Part shown: positions 55,099-62,004 of the stretch, piece after piece
Position numbering within the stretch: the first letter of the stretch is position 1
How the letters are laid out: each line of letters opens with the position of its first letter
DNA from: DAISKN01 sp963716925
GTDB lineage: Bacteria > Acidobacteriota > Vicinamibacteria > Marinacidobacterales > SMYC01
DNA: 64,000 nt
Direction: 5' to 3'
NCBI GenBank assembly: GCA_963716925.1
Contig: CAVQUX010000015.1
Coordinates: 124,001 to 188,000 of the forward strand
The notes under the pieces: model-generated
What the model saw: the letters and a program-made list of their open reading frames with translations, nothing else
What the model was told of the DNA's origin: nothing
The model's database searches: none
Program-made: the position numbers and the translations under genes

Positions 55099-55698
55099 AT
55101 GAATCGCGATCTCGTGTTCTTCGTGTCGGGGCTCGCCTTCGGGGTCGCCGCCGGATACTTCGTCTTCCGGGCGCTCTCTCCTTCGGGAGTCGCTTCCGGG
55201 TCCTCCGCGGCATCGACGACGATGCCCGGATCGAGCATCGGCCTCGAGAATCCGGGCGAGGCGCGCAAGCTCGACGAGAAGGAGATCCAGAGTCTCGAGG
55301 CCCAGGCCCGCGAGAACCCGGGAGACAGCGCGGTGCGCACGAAGATCGGGGGACTCTACATGGAGGCGGGCCGCCACGCCGACGCGCTGCCCTGGCTCGA
55401 GGAGGCCGTTCGGATCGATCCCGGCGATCTTCACGCCCGTAACCACCTCGCGCTCGTCTATCTGAACCTCGGGCGCCTCGAGCCCGCCGTGGCCGCGTTC
55501 GAGGAGAACCTGAGGAAAGACCCGGCCCACGCTCCGAGTCTTCTCGGCCTCGGGCGCATCAAGCTCTACGTCCAGCAGGACATCCAGGGAGGTCTCGCGC
55601 TCTGGGAGAAGCTCGTGGAAGTGGCGCCAAACTCCCCGGAAGCGGCCGCGGTCAAGGACGAGCTCGAGGCCTTGAAATCCGCGCACGCCGGAAGCTAG
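55099..55698 (+). CDS. membrane-anchored TPR protein
   Basis: 199 residues from the ATG at 55099. N-terminal membrane anchor (~5-27), a Ser/Gly-rich linker, then ~60-199 with three or four TPR units (AVRTKIGGLYMEAGRHADAL, LHARNHLALVYLNLGRLEPA, APSLLGLGRIKLY). Resembles the C-terminal domain of CcmI/NrfG-like proteins but no cytochrome maturation genes are present. 50 bp after the GT2 gene; possibly its partner. Confidence 0.85.
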   Translation: MNRDLVFFVSGLAFGVAAGYFVFRALSPSGVASGSSAASTTMPGSSIGLENPGEARKLDEKEIQSLEAQARENPGDSAVRTKIGGLYMEAGRHADALPWLEEAVRIDPGDLHARNHLALVYLNLGRLEPAVAAFEENLRKDPAHAPSLLGLGRIKLYVQQDIQGGLALWEKLVEVAPNSPEAAAVKDELEALKSAHAGS

Positions 55699-55743
55699 TT
55701 TGCGCATGGTGGTCAAGAAACGATTGCGTTCAAGCACGGCACC

Positions 55744-55816
55744 GGGGCCCGGAGGGCCCCATCCTCCCCGCGCGAGGAGCGCGGGGAGCGAGCCGCGCGA
55801 AGAGCGGGGCGAGCAC
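55744..55816. repeat. GC-rich double-palindrome repeat, copy 1
   Basis: Two back-to-back palindromes: GGGGCCC-GGA-GGGCCCC and CTCCCCGCGCGAGGAGCG, then GGGGAGCGAG and a tail GCGAGCACT ending just before the start codon at 55822. The same element recurs at 57813-58022 and 59735-59805. It fills most of the 123 bp gap between the TPR and YHS genes. Confidence 0.8.
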
Positions 55817-55821
55817 TAGAA

Positions 55822-56091
55822 ATGCTCGTTCGCTGGCTGTACTGGGTCGTCATCGCGCTCCTGCTTCGAGTCGTTTGGCGGAGCTTCTTCCGCGGCGCTC
55901 TCGCCCAGCCCCGGGGAGGGTCGAGCCCGGGCGACGCGATGCCGGGGGTCTACAAAGGCCTCATGGTCCGGGATCCGGTGTGCGGGGTTCACATTCCCGA
56001 AAGCCGCGCTCTCGTAGAGGTCCGTGGCGGAGAGCGGGTCCACTTCTGCTCGGAGGCCTGCCGCGCGTCCTTCCGGAGCGCTGCCCCTTGA
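55822..56091 (+). CDS. small membrane-anchored YHS-domain protein
   Basis: 89 residues: one membrane helix (~5-20), a linker, and a C-terminal YHS/TRASH-like metal motif RDPVCGVHIPESRALVEV...HFCSEACRASF. YHS domains bind metals or are sensor/insertase accessories. TGA overlaps the TTG start of the aldolase gene by 2 bases, so it is the first gene of the microcompartment operon or translationally coupled to it. A membrane anchor is not expected of a lumen enzyme, so its link to the compartment is open. Confidence 0.8.
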   Translation: MLVRWLYWVVIALLLRVVWRSFFRGALAQPRGGSSPGDAMPGVYKGLMVRDPVCGVHIPESRALVEVRGGERVHFCSEACRASFRSAAP

Positions 56092-56876
56092 GTCCATCCC
56101 ACCCGCCGAGTACGCTCGACCAGCTCAAGGAAGACATCTGCGAGATCGGAAGACGCCTCTATCGAAACGGCTACATCGCCGCGATGGAAGGAAACGCGAG
56201 CATACGGCTCGGAGAGAACGAGGTCATGAGCACGCCTGCGGGCGTCTGCAAGGGGTACCTCACGCCCTCGATGATCGTGACCTGCGACATGGACGGGAGG
56301 AAGCTCCAGGGCGAGCTCCGGGTATCGACGGAGATCCAGATGCATCTCGCGGTCTACCGGGCCCGGCCCGACATGCGCGCGGTGGTGCACGCGCACCCGC
56401 CCAAGAGCACGGGGTTCGCGGTCGCCGGCGTTCCCCTCAACAAGGCGGTCCTCGCCGAGGTGGTGGTCACGCTCGGCTGCGTTCCTCTGGCGCAGTATGG
56501 AACCCCCTCGACCCAGGAGCTCGCGGACTCCGTCGATCGCCTGGTCCGCACCTCCGACGGGATCCTGCTCTCGAACCATGGAGCGCTCACCGTGGGCAAG
56601 GACATCTACGACGCGTACTACAAGATGGAAGTGATCGAGCATTTCGCGGAGATCTCGCTCATCTCGCGACAGCTCGGAGGCGAGCGTCTCCTGCCGCGGC
56701 AGGAAGTCTCGCGCCTCCTCGAGCTGCGCCAGAAGGTTTATCAGCTTCAGGGGCCGCCCGGGGGCGACGCCTGTCCCGTTCCGGCCGAAGCCGAGGGCGA
56801 TGGAGACGAGATCCGTCTCACGCGCCGGCAGCTCGTGGATCTCATCGCGGAGGCCATCCGCGAAGTCGACCGATAG
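56088..56876 (+). CDS. class II aldolase (fuculose-phosphate aldolase family) with putative encapsulation peptide
   Basis: 262 residues from a TTG start. Aldolase core: EGNASIRLGENEVMSTPAG, zinc ligands in VHAHPPKST and LLSNHGALTVG, catalytic acid in the Glu of VLAEVVV. It cleaves a sugar phosphate such as fuculose- or rhamnulose-1-phosphate to DHAP and lactaldehyde. After a Gly/Pro/Asp-rich linker (~215-240) the last ~19 residues RRQLVDLIAEAIREVDR form an amphipathic helix, the usual form of a microcompartment encapsulation peptide. Directly upstream of the shell genes. Confidence 0.9.
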   Translation: MSPSHPPSTLDQLKEDICEIGRRLYRNGYIAAMEGNASIRLGENEVMSTPAGVCKGYLTPSMIVTCDMDGRKLQGELRVSTEIQMHLAVYRARPDMRAVVHAHPPKSTGFAVAGVPLNKAVLAEVVVTLGCVPLAQYGTPSTQELADSVDRLVRTSDGILLSNHGALTVGKDIYDAYYKMEVIEHFAEISLISRQLGGERLLPRQEVSRLLELRQKVYQLQGPPGGDACPVPAEAEGDGDEIRLTRRQLVDLIAEAIREVDR

Positions 56877-56919
56877 TGGCAACGGCAATCGTTTTTTCGT
56901 TTTCTCATAGGGAGGATGC

Positions 56920-57219
56920 ATGGCGGATTCCATGGGTGAAGCACTGGGAATGATCGAGACCAAGGGCCTGGTGGCGATGATCGAGGCAGCGGATGCCATG
57001 GTCAAGGCAGCGAAAGTGACCTTGATCGGCTACGAGAAGATCGGGGCGGGTTACGTGACCGTGATGGTGCGCGGGGACGTCGCGGCCTGCAAAGCGGCTA
57101 CCGACGCCGGCGCCGCCGCGGCCCGGCGCGTGGGCGAGCTGGTGTCGGTGCACGTGATCCCGAGACCGCACTCGAGCCTCGAGGATCGTCTCCCGATCGG
57201 AAAAACCAACAGCAAGTAA
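56920..57219 (+). CDS. BMC-H hexameric microcompartment shell protein
   Basis: 99 residues, single BMC domain: ALGMIETKGLVAMIEAADAM, KAAKVTLIGYEKIGAGYVTV, MVRGDVAACKAATDAGAAAA. Standard PduA/EutM length. Forms the hexagonal facets. Preceded by GGGAGG about 9 nt before the ATG. The only hexamer gene in the cluster. Confidence 0.98.
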   Translation: MADSMGEALGMIETKGLVAMIEAADAMVKAAKVTLIGYEKIGAGYVTVMVRGDVAACKAATDAGAAAARRVGELVSVHVIPRPHSSLEDRLPIGKTNSK

Positions 57220-57249
57220 CCCCACCAGAGACAGAAGGCGCCGAACCCG

Positions 57250-57531
57250 ATGATCCTCGGAAGAGTGGCGGGCACGGTGGTGGCGACCCGCAAGGACGAG
57301 CGGCTCGAGGGCTTCAAGCTCCTCGTGGTGCAGGCGGTCGAGCCCGACGGCCGCCCGAAGGACAGCTACGTCGTCGCCGTCGACACCGTCGATGCCGGCG
57401 TCGGCGAGCTGGTGCTGGTCGTCTCGGGAAGCTCCGCGCGCATGGCCTCGGGCTGCGCCGATCGCCCGGTGGACGCCGCCGTCGCCGGGATCGTCGACGA
57501 AGTGGACCTGCCGTCCACGGGTCGGGGTTGA
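57250..57531 (+). CDS. BMC-P pentameric shell vertex protein (EutN/CcmL), copy 1
   Basis: 93 residues: MILGRVAGTVVATRKDERLE, KLLVVQAVEP, YVVAVDTVDAGVGELVLVVS, GSSARMA, then ...AAVAGIVDEVDL. Standard EutN/CcmL length and fold. Caps shell vertices. First of three tandem, non-identical copies. Confidence 0.97.
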   Translation: MILGRVAGTVVATRKDERLEGFKLLVVQAVEPDGRPKDSYVVAVDTVDAGVGELVLVVSGSSARMASGCADRPVDAAVAGIVDEVDLPSTGRG

Positions 57532-57536
57532 TTTCC

Positions 57537-58001
57537 ATGCTGCTCGCGAGAGTCGTCGGAAGCGTGGTGGCGACGGTGAAGGATCCGGCGCTCGAAAGCC
57601 GGACGCTCCTCGTCATCCAGCCGATCGCGCCCTCCGGCGCTCCCGCGGGCGCGCCGCTCGTCGCCGTCGACGGCGTCGGCGTGGGACCTGGAGAAGACGT
57701 CCTGTTCGTGAAGGGCCGGGAGGCGGCGTTCGCGTTCCTGCCCGACACCGTTCTTGCCGACGCCTCGATCGTGGGGAAAGTGGATTCGGTCGACATCGAC
57801 CGTGAAGGCAACGGGGCCCGGAGGGCCCCATCCTCCCCGCGCGGGGAGCGCGGGGAGCGAGTGAGCCGAAGAGGCGCGCGAGCAGAGGGCCCGCTCCTCC
57901 CCGCGCGGGGAGCGCGGGGAGCGAGTGAGCCGAAGAGGCGCGCAGCAGCGGGGCCCGGAGGGCCCCATCCTCCCCGCGCGGGGAGCGCGGGGAGCGAGTG
58001 A
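57537..58001 (+). CDS. BMC-P shell vertex protein, copy 2, with repeat-derived C-terminal tail
   Basis: 154 residues from the ATG at 57537. Residues 1-93 are a normal vertex protein (MLLARVVGSVVATVKDPALE, GEDVLFVKGREAAFAFLP, IVGKVDSVDID). Instead of stopping there, the frame runs ~60 residues through the GC-rich repeats at 57813 onward, giving a Pro/Arg/Gly-rich tail (APSSPRGERGERVS, then EGPLLPARGARGASEPK). The tail is not part of the EutN family and is encoded by the mobile-looking repeat, so it is probably a recent addition. Whether it is tolerated in the pentamer is unknown. Confidence 0.88.
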   Translation: MLLARVVGSVVATVKDPALESRTLLVIQPIAPSGAPAGAPLVAVDGVGVGPGEDVLFVKGREAAFAFLPDTVLADASIVGKVDSVDIDREGNGARRAPSSPRGERGERVSRRGARAEGPLLPARGARGASEPKRRAAAGPGGPHPPRAGSAGSE

Positions 58002-58022
58002 GCCGAAGAGGCGAGCGAGCAC
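57813..58022. repeat. GC-rich double-palindrome repeat, tandem array of three copies
   Basis: Copies begin at 57813, 57887 (lacking the first palindrome half) and 57950. Each holds CTCCCCGCGCGGGGAG, GCGGGGAGCGAGTGAGCC and GAAGAGGCG. The first two thirds of the array are translated as the tail of the second vertex protein; the third copy ends 8 bp before the start codon of the next gene. Confidence 0.9.
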
Positions 58023-58029
58023 TGAAGAA

Positions 58030-58299
58030 ATGATCATCGGGAGAGTCGCGGGGAGTGTCGTGGCCACGGCGAAGCACTACAAGCTCGAGGGTAGAAAGCT
58101 CCTCCTGGTCCAGCCGCAGACCCTCGAAGGCGTCGATCGCGGCGAGCTTCTGCTGGCGGTCGACGGCGTCGACGCCGGCGAGGGGGATCGAGTTCTGGTG
58201 GTCCAGGAAGGAAGGTCCGCTTCGATGGTCTCCGGGCGGCTCGAAAGCCCTCTCGATTGCGCCGTCGTCGCCGTCATCGACCGGGTGGAGCTGGGATGA
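58030..58299 (+). CDS. BMC-P shell vertex protein, copy 3
   Basis: 89 residues from the ATG at 58030, right after the repeat array. MIIGRVAGSVVATAKHYKLE, KLLLVQPQTLEGVDRGELLL, AVDGVDAGEGDRVLVVQEG, RSASMVSGRLE, VVAVIDRVEL. Standard length. Stop overlaps the next ATG by 4 bp. Confidence 0.97.
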   Translation: MIIGRVAGSVVATAKHYKLEGRKLLLVQPQTLEGVDRGELLLAVDGVDAGEGDRVLVVQEGRSASMVSGRLESPLDCAVVAVIDRVELG

Positions 58300-58520
58300 A
58301 CGCGGAGCGGGATCGCGTCCGGGAGCTGGTGAGGGAAGAGCTCGGAAAGAGGCTCGGGGCTCACGCGCCTCATCGGGATGCCCGTCATCCGGCGCTTCTG
58401 GTGCTCCACCTGCCCGAGGACGATCGGAAGGAGCTCGATCCCGAAGCGTCGCGCCCCTGCGTCATCGAGCCCGATCGCCCCTGCTATCAGAGCGGCTACT
58501 GCAAGCGGCTCGGCTACTGA
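58296..58520 (+). CDS. small cysteine-containing protein of the microcompartment operon
   Basis: 74 residues from an ATG overlapping the third vertex-protein stop. Residues ~3-20 (ERDRVRELVREELGKRL) are an amphipathic helix like an encapsulation peptide; a middle segment HPALLVLHLPEDD; and a C-terminal Cys cluster C55, C63, C69 (CVIEPDRPCYQSGYCKRLGY is the last 20 residues). I do not recognise the family. A metal or Fe-S ligand role, or a shell-cargo linker, are possibilities only. Confidence 0.75.
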   Translation: MNAERDRVRELVREELGKRLGAHAPHRDARHPALLVLHLPEDDRKELDPEASRPCVIEPDRPCYQSGYCKRLGY

Positions 58521-58541
58521 GCGCCGGGCGGAGGTCCCGTC

Positions 58542-59807
58542 GTGACGCGAACGATTCTCCACGTCGACATGGACGCGTTCTACACGTCCGTCGAAGAGCG
58601 CGACCATCCCGAGTACCGCGGAAAGCCGGTCATCGTGGGCGCCGATCCCAGGGAGGGGCGGGGGCGCGGAGTGGTGGCGGCCGCCTCCTACGAAGCCCGC
58701 CGCTTCGGCGTGCGCTCGGCGATGCCCATCTCCCGCGCGTGGCGCGCCTGCCCCCAGGGGATCTACCTGCGGGGGAACATGGAGAAGTACGTCGAGGTTT
58801 CCGGGCGCATCATGGAAATCCTCGAAAGCTACACCGACCTGGTGGAGCCCTTGTCCATCGATGAAGCGTTTCTCGACGTGAGCGCGATCTGCCTTCCGGA
58901 GCGAGGGAGAGCCCTCGCCTCCGAGATCAAGGAGACCATCTGGAGGAAGGAAGAGCTCCGGGCCTCGATCGGAGTCGCGCCCAACAAGTTCCTCGCGAAG
59001 ATCGCCTCCGACCTGAAGAAGCCGGATGGGCTGGTGGTGGTCGTCCCGGGGGCGGAGCTCGAGTTTCTCCGGGACCTTCCCATCGAGCGGCTCTGGGGGG
59101 TCGGACCCAAGACCGCCGAGCCGCTGCGGCGCGCCGGGCTCCTGCGAATCTCTGACCTGTGGGGCCTCTCGACCTCGGATCCTCGCATGGCATCGATGGG
59201 ACTCTCCGGCCTGATGGGGAAGCATGGGGAGCACCTGCTCCTTCTGGCGCGAGGGATCGACGACCGCCCCGTGGTGCCGCACCACGAGCCGAAATCCATC
59301 GGCCATGAGACGACGTTCGCGGAGGACGTCGAGGATCCGGAACGGGTGCGGAAGACTCTCCTCGCTCTCTCCGATGCGGTGGCCGTCCGGTTGAGGAAGC
59401 ACGAGCTCGAGGGAAAGACGGTGACGTTGAAGTTTCGGGACGCGAGCTTCGCAACCGAAACCCGCGCCCATACCCTGCCCCTTCCCGTCGCCGACGGCGC
59501 CTCGATCTTCGAGGCGGCGATGGGCCTCCTCGCCCGCATCCGTTCGAAGGGAAGAAAGGTCCGCCTTATCGGGGTGAGCGTTTCCGGCCTTTCAAGAGCG
59601 GGAGAGGCGCGCCAGCGCGCGCTCTTCGATCGCCCCGAGAAAGTCGTGAAGAACGAGAAGCTCGGACGCGCGCGGGACGTGCTCGAGGCGCGTTTCGGCA
59701 AGGGCACGATCTCGCGGGCGTCTTTTCTGTCAACGCGGCCGGAGGCCCCGTCCTCCCCCACGCCGGTGCGAGGGGACGAGCGAGCCGAAGAGGGGAGCGA
59801 GCCTTGA
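58542..59807 (+). CDS. dinB: DNA polymerase IV (Y-family), with repeat-derived C-terminus
   Basis: 421 residues from GTG. Catalytic core: ILHVDMDAFYTSVEERD, RSAMPISRAWRACP, LVEPLSIDEAFLDVS, helix-hairpin-helix GVGPKTAEPLRRAGL, little-finger domain ~240-350. Lacks the usual short beta-clamp peptide at the end; the final ~23 residues (RPEAPSSPTPVRGDERAEEG...) are encoded by a copy of the GC-rich repeat in the same frame as in the second vertex protein. Error-prone translesion synthesis. Starts 21 bp after the microcompartment small gene, an unlikely functional partner. Confidence 0.92.
   Translation: MTRTILHVDMDAFYTSVEERDHPEYRGKPVIVGADPREGRGRGVVAAASYEARRFGVRSAMPISRAWRACPQGIYLRGNMEKYVEVSGRIMEILESYTDLVEPLSIDEAFLDVSAICLPERGRALASEIKETIWRKEELRASIGVAPNKFLAKIASDLKKPDGLVVVVPGAELEFLRDLPIERLWGVGPKTAEPLRRAGLLRISDLWGLSTSDPRMASMGLSGLMGKHGEHLLLLARGIDDRPVVPHHEPKSIGHETTFAEDVEDPERVRKTLLALSDAVAVRLRKHELEGKTVTLKFRDASFATETRAHTLPLPVADGASIFEAAMGLLARIRSKGRKVRLIGVSVSGLSRAGEARQRALFDRPEKVVKNEKLGRARDVLEARFGKGTISRASFLSTRPEAPSSPTPVRGDERAEEGSEP
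59735..59805. repeat. GC-rich repeat, diverged copy inside the 3' end of dinB
   Basis: Keeps CCGGAGGCCCCGTCCTCCCC, GGGGACGAGCGAGCC and GAAGAGGGGAGCGAGCC but has lost the central perfect palindrome. It ends 15 bp before the proC start, as the other copies end just before 55822 and 58030. Confidence 0.75.
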
Positions 59808-59820
59808 AATTGGAGAAGAA

Positions 59821-60637
59821 ATGCTCGACCAAACACTAGCGATTCTCGGGCTCGGAAAGATTCGGAGGTCTTCTCGCCGAGGCGTTCCTGTCGCGGGGCC
59901 TCGTCGACTCCGGAAAACTGTTGGCGACGGTACGGCACGCCGAGCGCGCCGAAGCGCTCTCGAAGCGCCTTCCGTTCCCCGTCGGTACCGACAACCGGGA
60001 AGCGGCGGCATCCGCCGAGATCGTGCTCCTCGCGGTGAAGCCCCAGGGCATGGAGGAGGTGGCGGCCGAGATCCGCTCCGCCGTCAACAAGGACACGCTC
60101 GTCATCTCGGTCCTCGCCTCGGTTCCGACCTGGAGCATCGAGAAAGCGCTCGGCGATGAGGTCCCGGTGGTCCGGGCGATGCCGAACACTCCCTGCGCCG
60201 TGGGAGCGGGGATGACCGTCCTCTGCCGCGGCCGATCCGCGGGAGCGTCGGACCTCGCGCTCGCCTCTCGGCTCTTCGATACCGTGGGCCGGACAATGGT
60301 CCTCGACGAGAAGCACATGGACGCGGTGACCGGCCTTTCGGCGAGCGGGCCCGCGTTCATCTACGTCATTCTCGAGTCCCTCGCCGAGGCGGGCGTCAAG
60401 ATGGGGCTCCCCCGCGACGTGGCGACGCTCCTCGCGGCCCAGACGACTCTCGGCGCGGCGAAGCAGGTTCTCGAGACCGGCGCCCATCCGGCGCTCTTGA
60501 AGGACGAGGTCACGACCCCTGCCGGCTGCACCATCGACGGTCTTCTGGAGCTCGAGGAAGGCAAGCTCCGGGTGACGCTCATCAAGGCGGTGGTGAAGGC
60601 GGGGCAGAGGGCGCGGGAGCTCTATACGGGCAAGTAG
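59821..60637 (+). CDS. proC: pyrroline-5-carboxylate reductase, frame broken by one extra base
   Basis: ATG at 59821 opens MLDQTLAILGLGKI, the start of the NAD(P)-binding fold. At 59861-59862 (ATTCGGAGG) an extra T shifts the frame; removing it gives GLGKIGGLLAEAFLSRGLV and joins the downstream frame, intact to 60637 (TDNREAAASAEIVLLAVKPQ, VRAMPNTPCAVGAGMTVLCR, GLSASGPAFIYVILESLAEA). Length 817 bp is 3n+1. Intact product ~271 residues, normal for ProC. Converts P5C to proline. Proline biosynthesis being essential in most free-living bacteria, an assembly error is favoured, but real loss is possible. Confidence 0.85.
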
Positions 60638-60654
60638 CCGTCAGCGATCAGCGG

Positions 60655-62004
60655 TCACTGCTTGGCTTCCGGCTCGAGCTTCAACTTCGCCTCGATCTCT
60701 TTCCACACCTCCCCGGTCAGCTCCAGCGCCACCGATTCGCCCTTGCGCTCCACCTCGACTCCGTCCGCCTTCTTTCTCACCAGGATCGTCTCCTCGGCCA
60801 CGGGTTCGCCGGACCCGACGGTGATCGTGAGCTCGGCGTCCCCCTTGGTCGGGGTCGCCACCAGGGTTCCGCTCGCTCCGTTGAGGGCGTAGAGCAGATC
60901 CTCGACCGTCGTGGTCTCGAGGTCGCGCGCGGGCTCGGGAGAAATAAGGCGCCACTTCTTCTCCTCGGTCGATTCCTGCCTTTCGAGCTCGACGGAAGGT
61001 GCTCCCTTCGCCTCGATCCGCAAGCGCTTCGCGGCGAAGGTGGAATAGTCGAAGAGCTTCTTCGACTGGATGTCGCTCAACGGAGTGTCGAGCTCGCTCA
61101 CCAGGTCCGGGGCGAGAACGAACACCTGCTCCCTGGCCGGCGTCCTGGCGTAGAAGTCGGAGTCCCTGCTCGCGCCGATGTCGAGCGAAAGCGCCGGCGA
61201 TCCCTCGCCTTCGATCTCGATGCGGACTCGCCGCGTCGGCGCCTCGAGCCCGTAGGTCTCGAGGGCCTCCGAGGTCTCCGAGACGATTTCCTTCATCTCG
61301 GCGCCGCGGATGCGGGAGACGATGCCCGAAACGCGGTTTCGGTCGGCGCGCGAACGGGGCTCGGCGACGAACCACAGTCCGCCTTCTCTCACCAGGGCCA
61401 GCGTCCCCTCGGGCCTTTCGATCTGAAGGCTCGTCGCCTCCGAAGAGGTCTCGACGGCGAACACCGCCTTCTCCCGCAGGTCCCATCCGCTCTTGTCGAA
61501 ATTCAAAGAGAGGTGCGAAGCGACGACGAGGATGTCCTCTCCCCCGTCTCGGCGGGCGTATTGGTTCGACGGCGTGGGCGTATCGGAGCCGAACGCGAAG
61601 CTTCTCTCGGCGCCGTCCTTGGTGCGGAAGCGGACGTCGATCGCCGGGGGCTCGAGCCCGAAGTCGGAGAGCTTCACCGAAGAGGCCCTGGCCACGATCC
61701 GCCCGAACCGCATGGTGGCGAGGTTCTGGAGAAGAAGGTCGACCTCCCCTTCGTCCGCCTCCGCTGCCCGGGGCGAGACCAGGCGCCAGCCTTTCTCGGC
61801 GTCTCTTTCCAGGACCACCCCTTCGCTCTCGGACGCTCGGCGGATCTCGATCCGATCGATCGAGTCCTTCTCGACCGCGAATACCTTTTCGCCTTCCGCA
61901 TCTTCGACCGGCTCGCGCTCGAACCAGTAGATGTAGCCTGCCAGGAGCGCGAGGACCGCCGCCGCCGCGACCGTCGACCGCCGCAAGACTATCTCCTCCC
62001 CCAC
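60655..62004 (-). CDS. DUF4340-domain membrane-anchored protein
   Basis: 449 residues: one N-terminal membrane helix (~8-28) and tandem DUF4340-type beta-rich units (DSIDRIEIRRASESEGVVLE, KLSDFGLEPPAIDVRF, KLFDYSTFAAKRLRIE). DUF4340 proteins are encoded with GldG/ABC-2 systems. Start overlaps the GldG stop by 16 bp. Function unknown beyond the linkage. Confidence 0.9.
   Translation of the reverse strand: MGEEIVLRRSTVAAAAVLALLAGYIYWFEREPVEDAEGEKVFAVEKDSIDRIEIRRASESEGVVLERDAEKGWRLVSPRAAEADEGEVDLLLQNLATMRFGRIVARASSVKLSDFGLEPPAIDVRFRTKDGAERSFAFGSDTPTPSNQYARRDGGEDILVVASHLSLNFDKSGWDLREKAVFAVETSSEATSLQIERPEGTLALVREGGLWFVAEPRSRADRNRVSGIVSRIRGAEMKEIVSETSEALETYGLEAPTRRVRIEIEGEGSPALSLDIGASRDSDFYARTPAREQVFVLAPDLVSELDTPLSDIQSKKLFDYSTFAAKRLRIEAKGAPSVELERQESTEEKKWRLISPEPARDLETTTVEDLLYALNGASGTLVATPTKGDAELTITVGSGEPVAEETILVRKKADGVEVERKGESVALELTGEVWKEIEAKLKLEPEAKQ

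Noticed and set aside
57813..58022. CRISPR array
   Set aside because: Only three adjacent GC-rich copies, no unique spacers of constant length, and copies also occur singly; these are interspersed palindromes.
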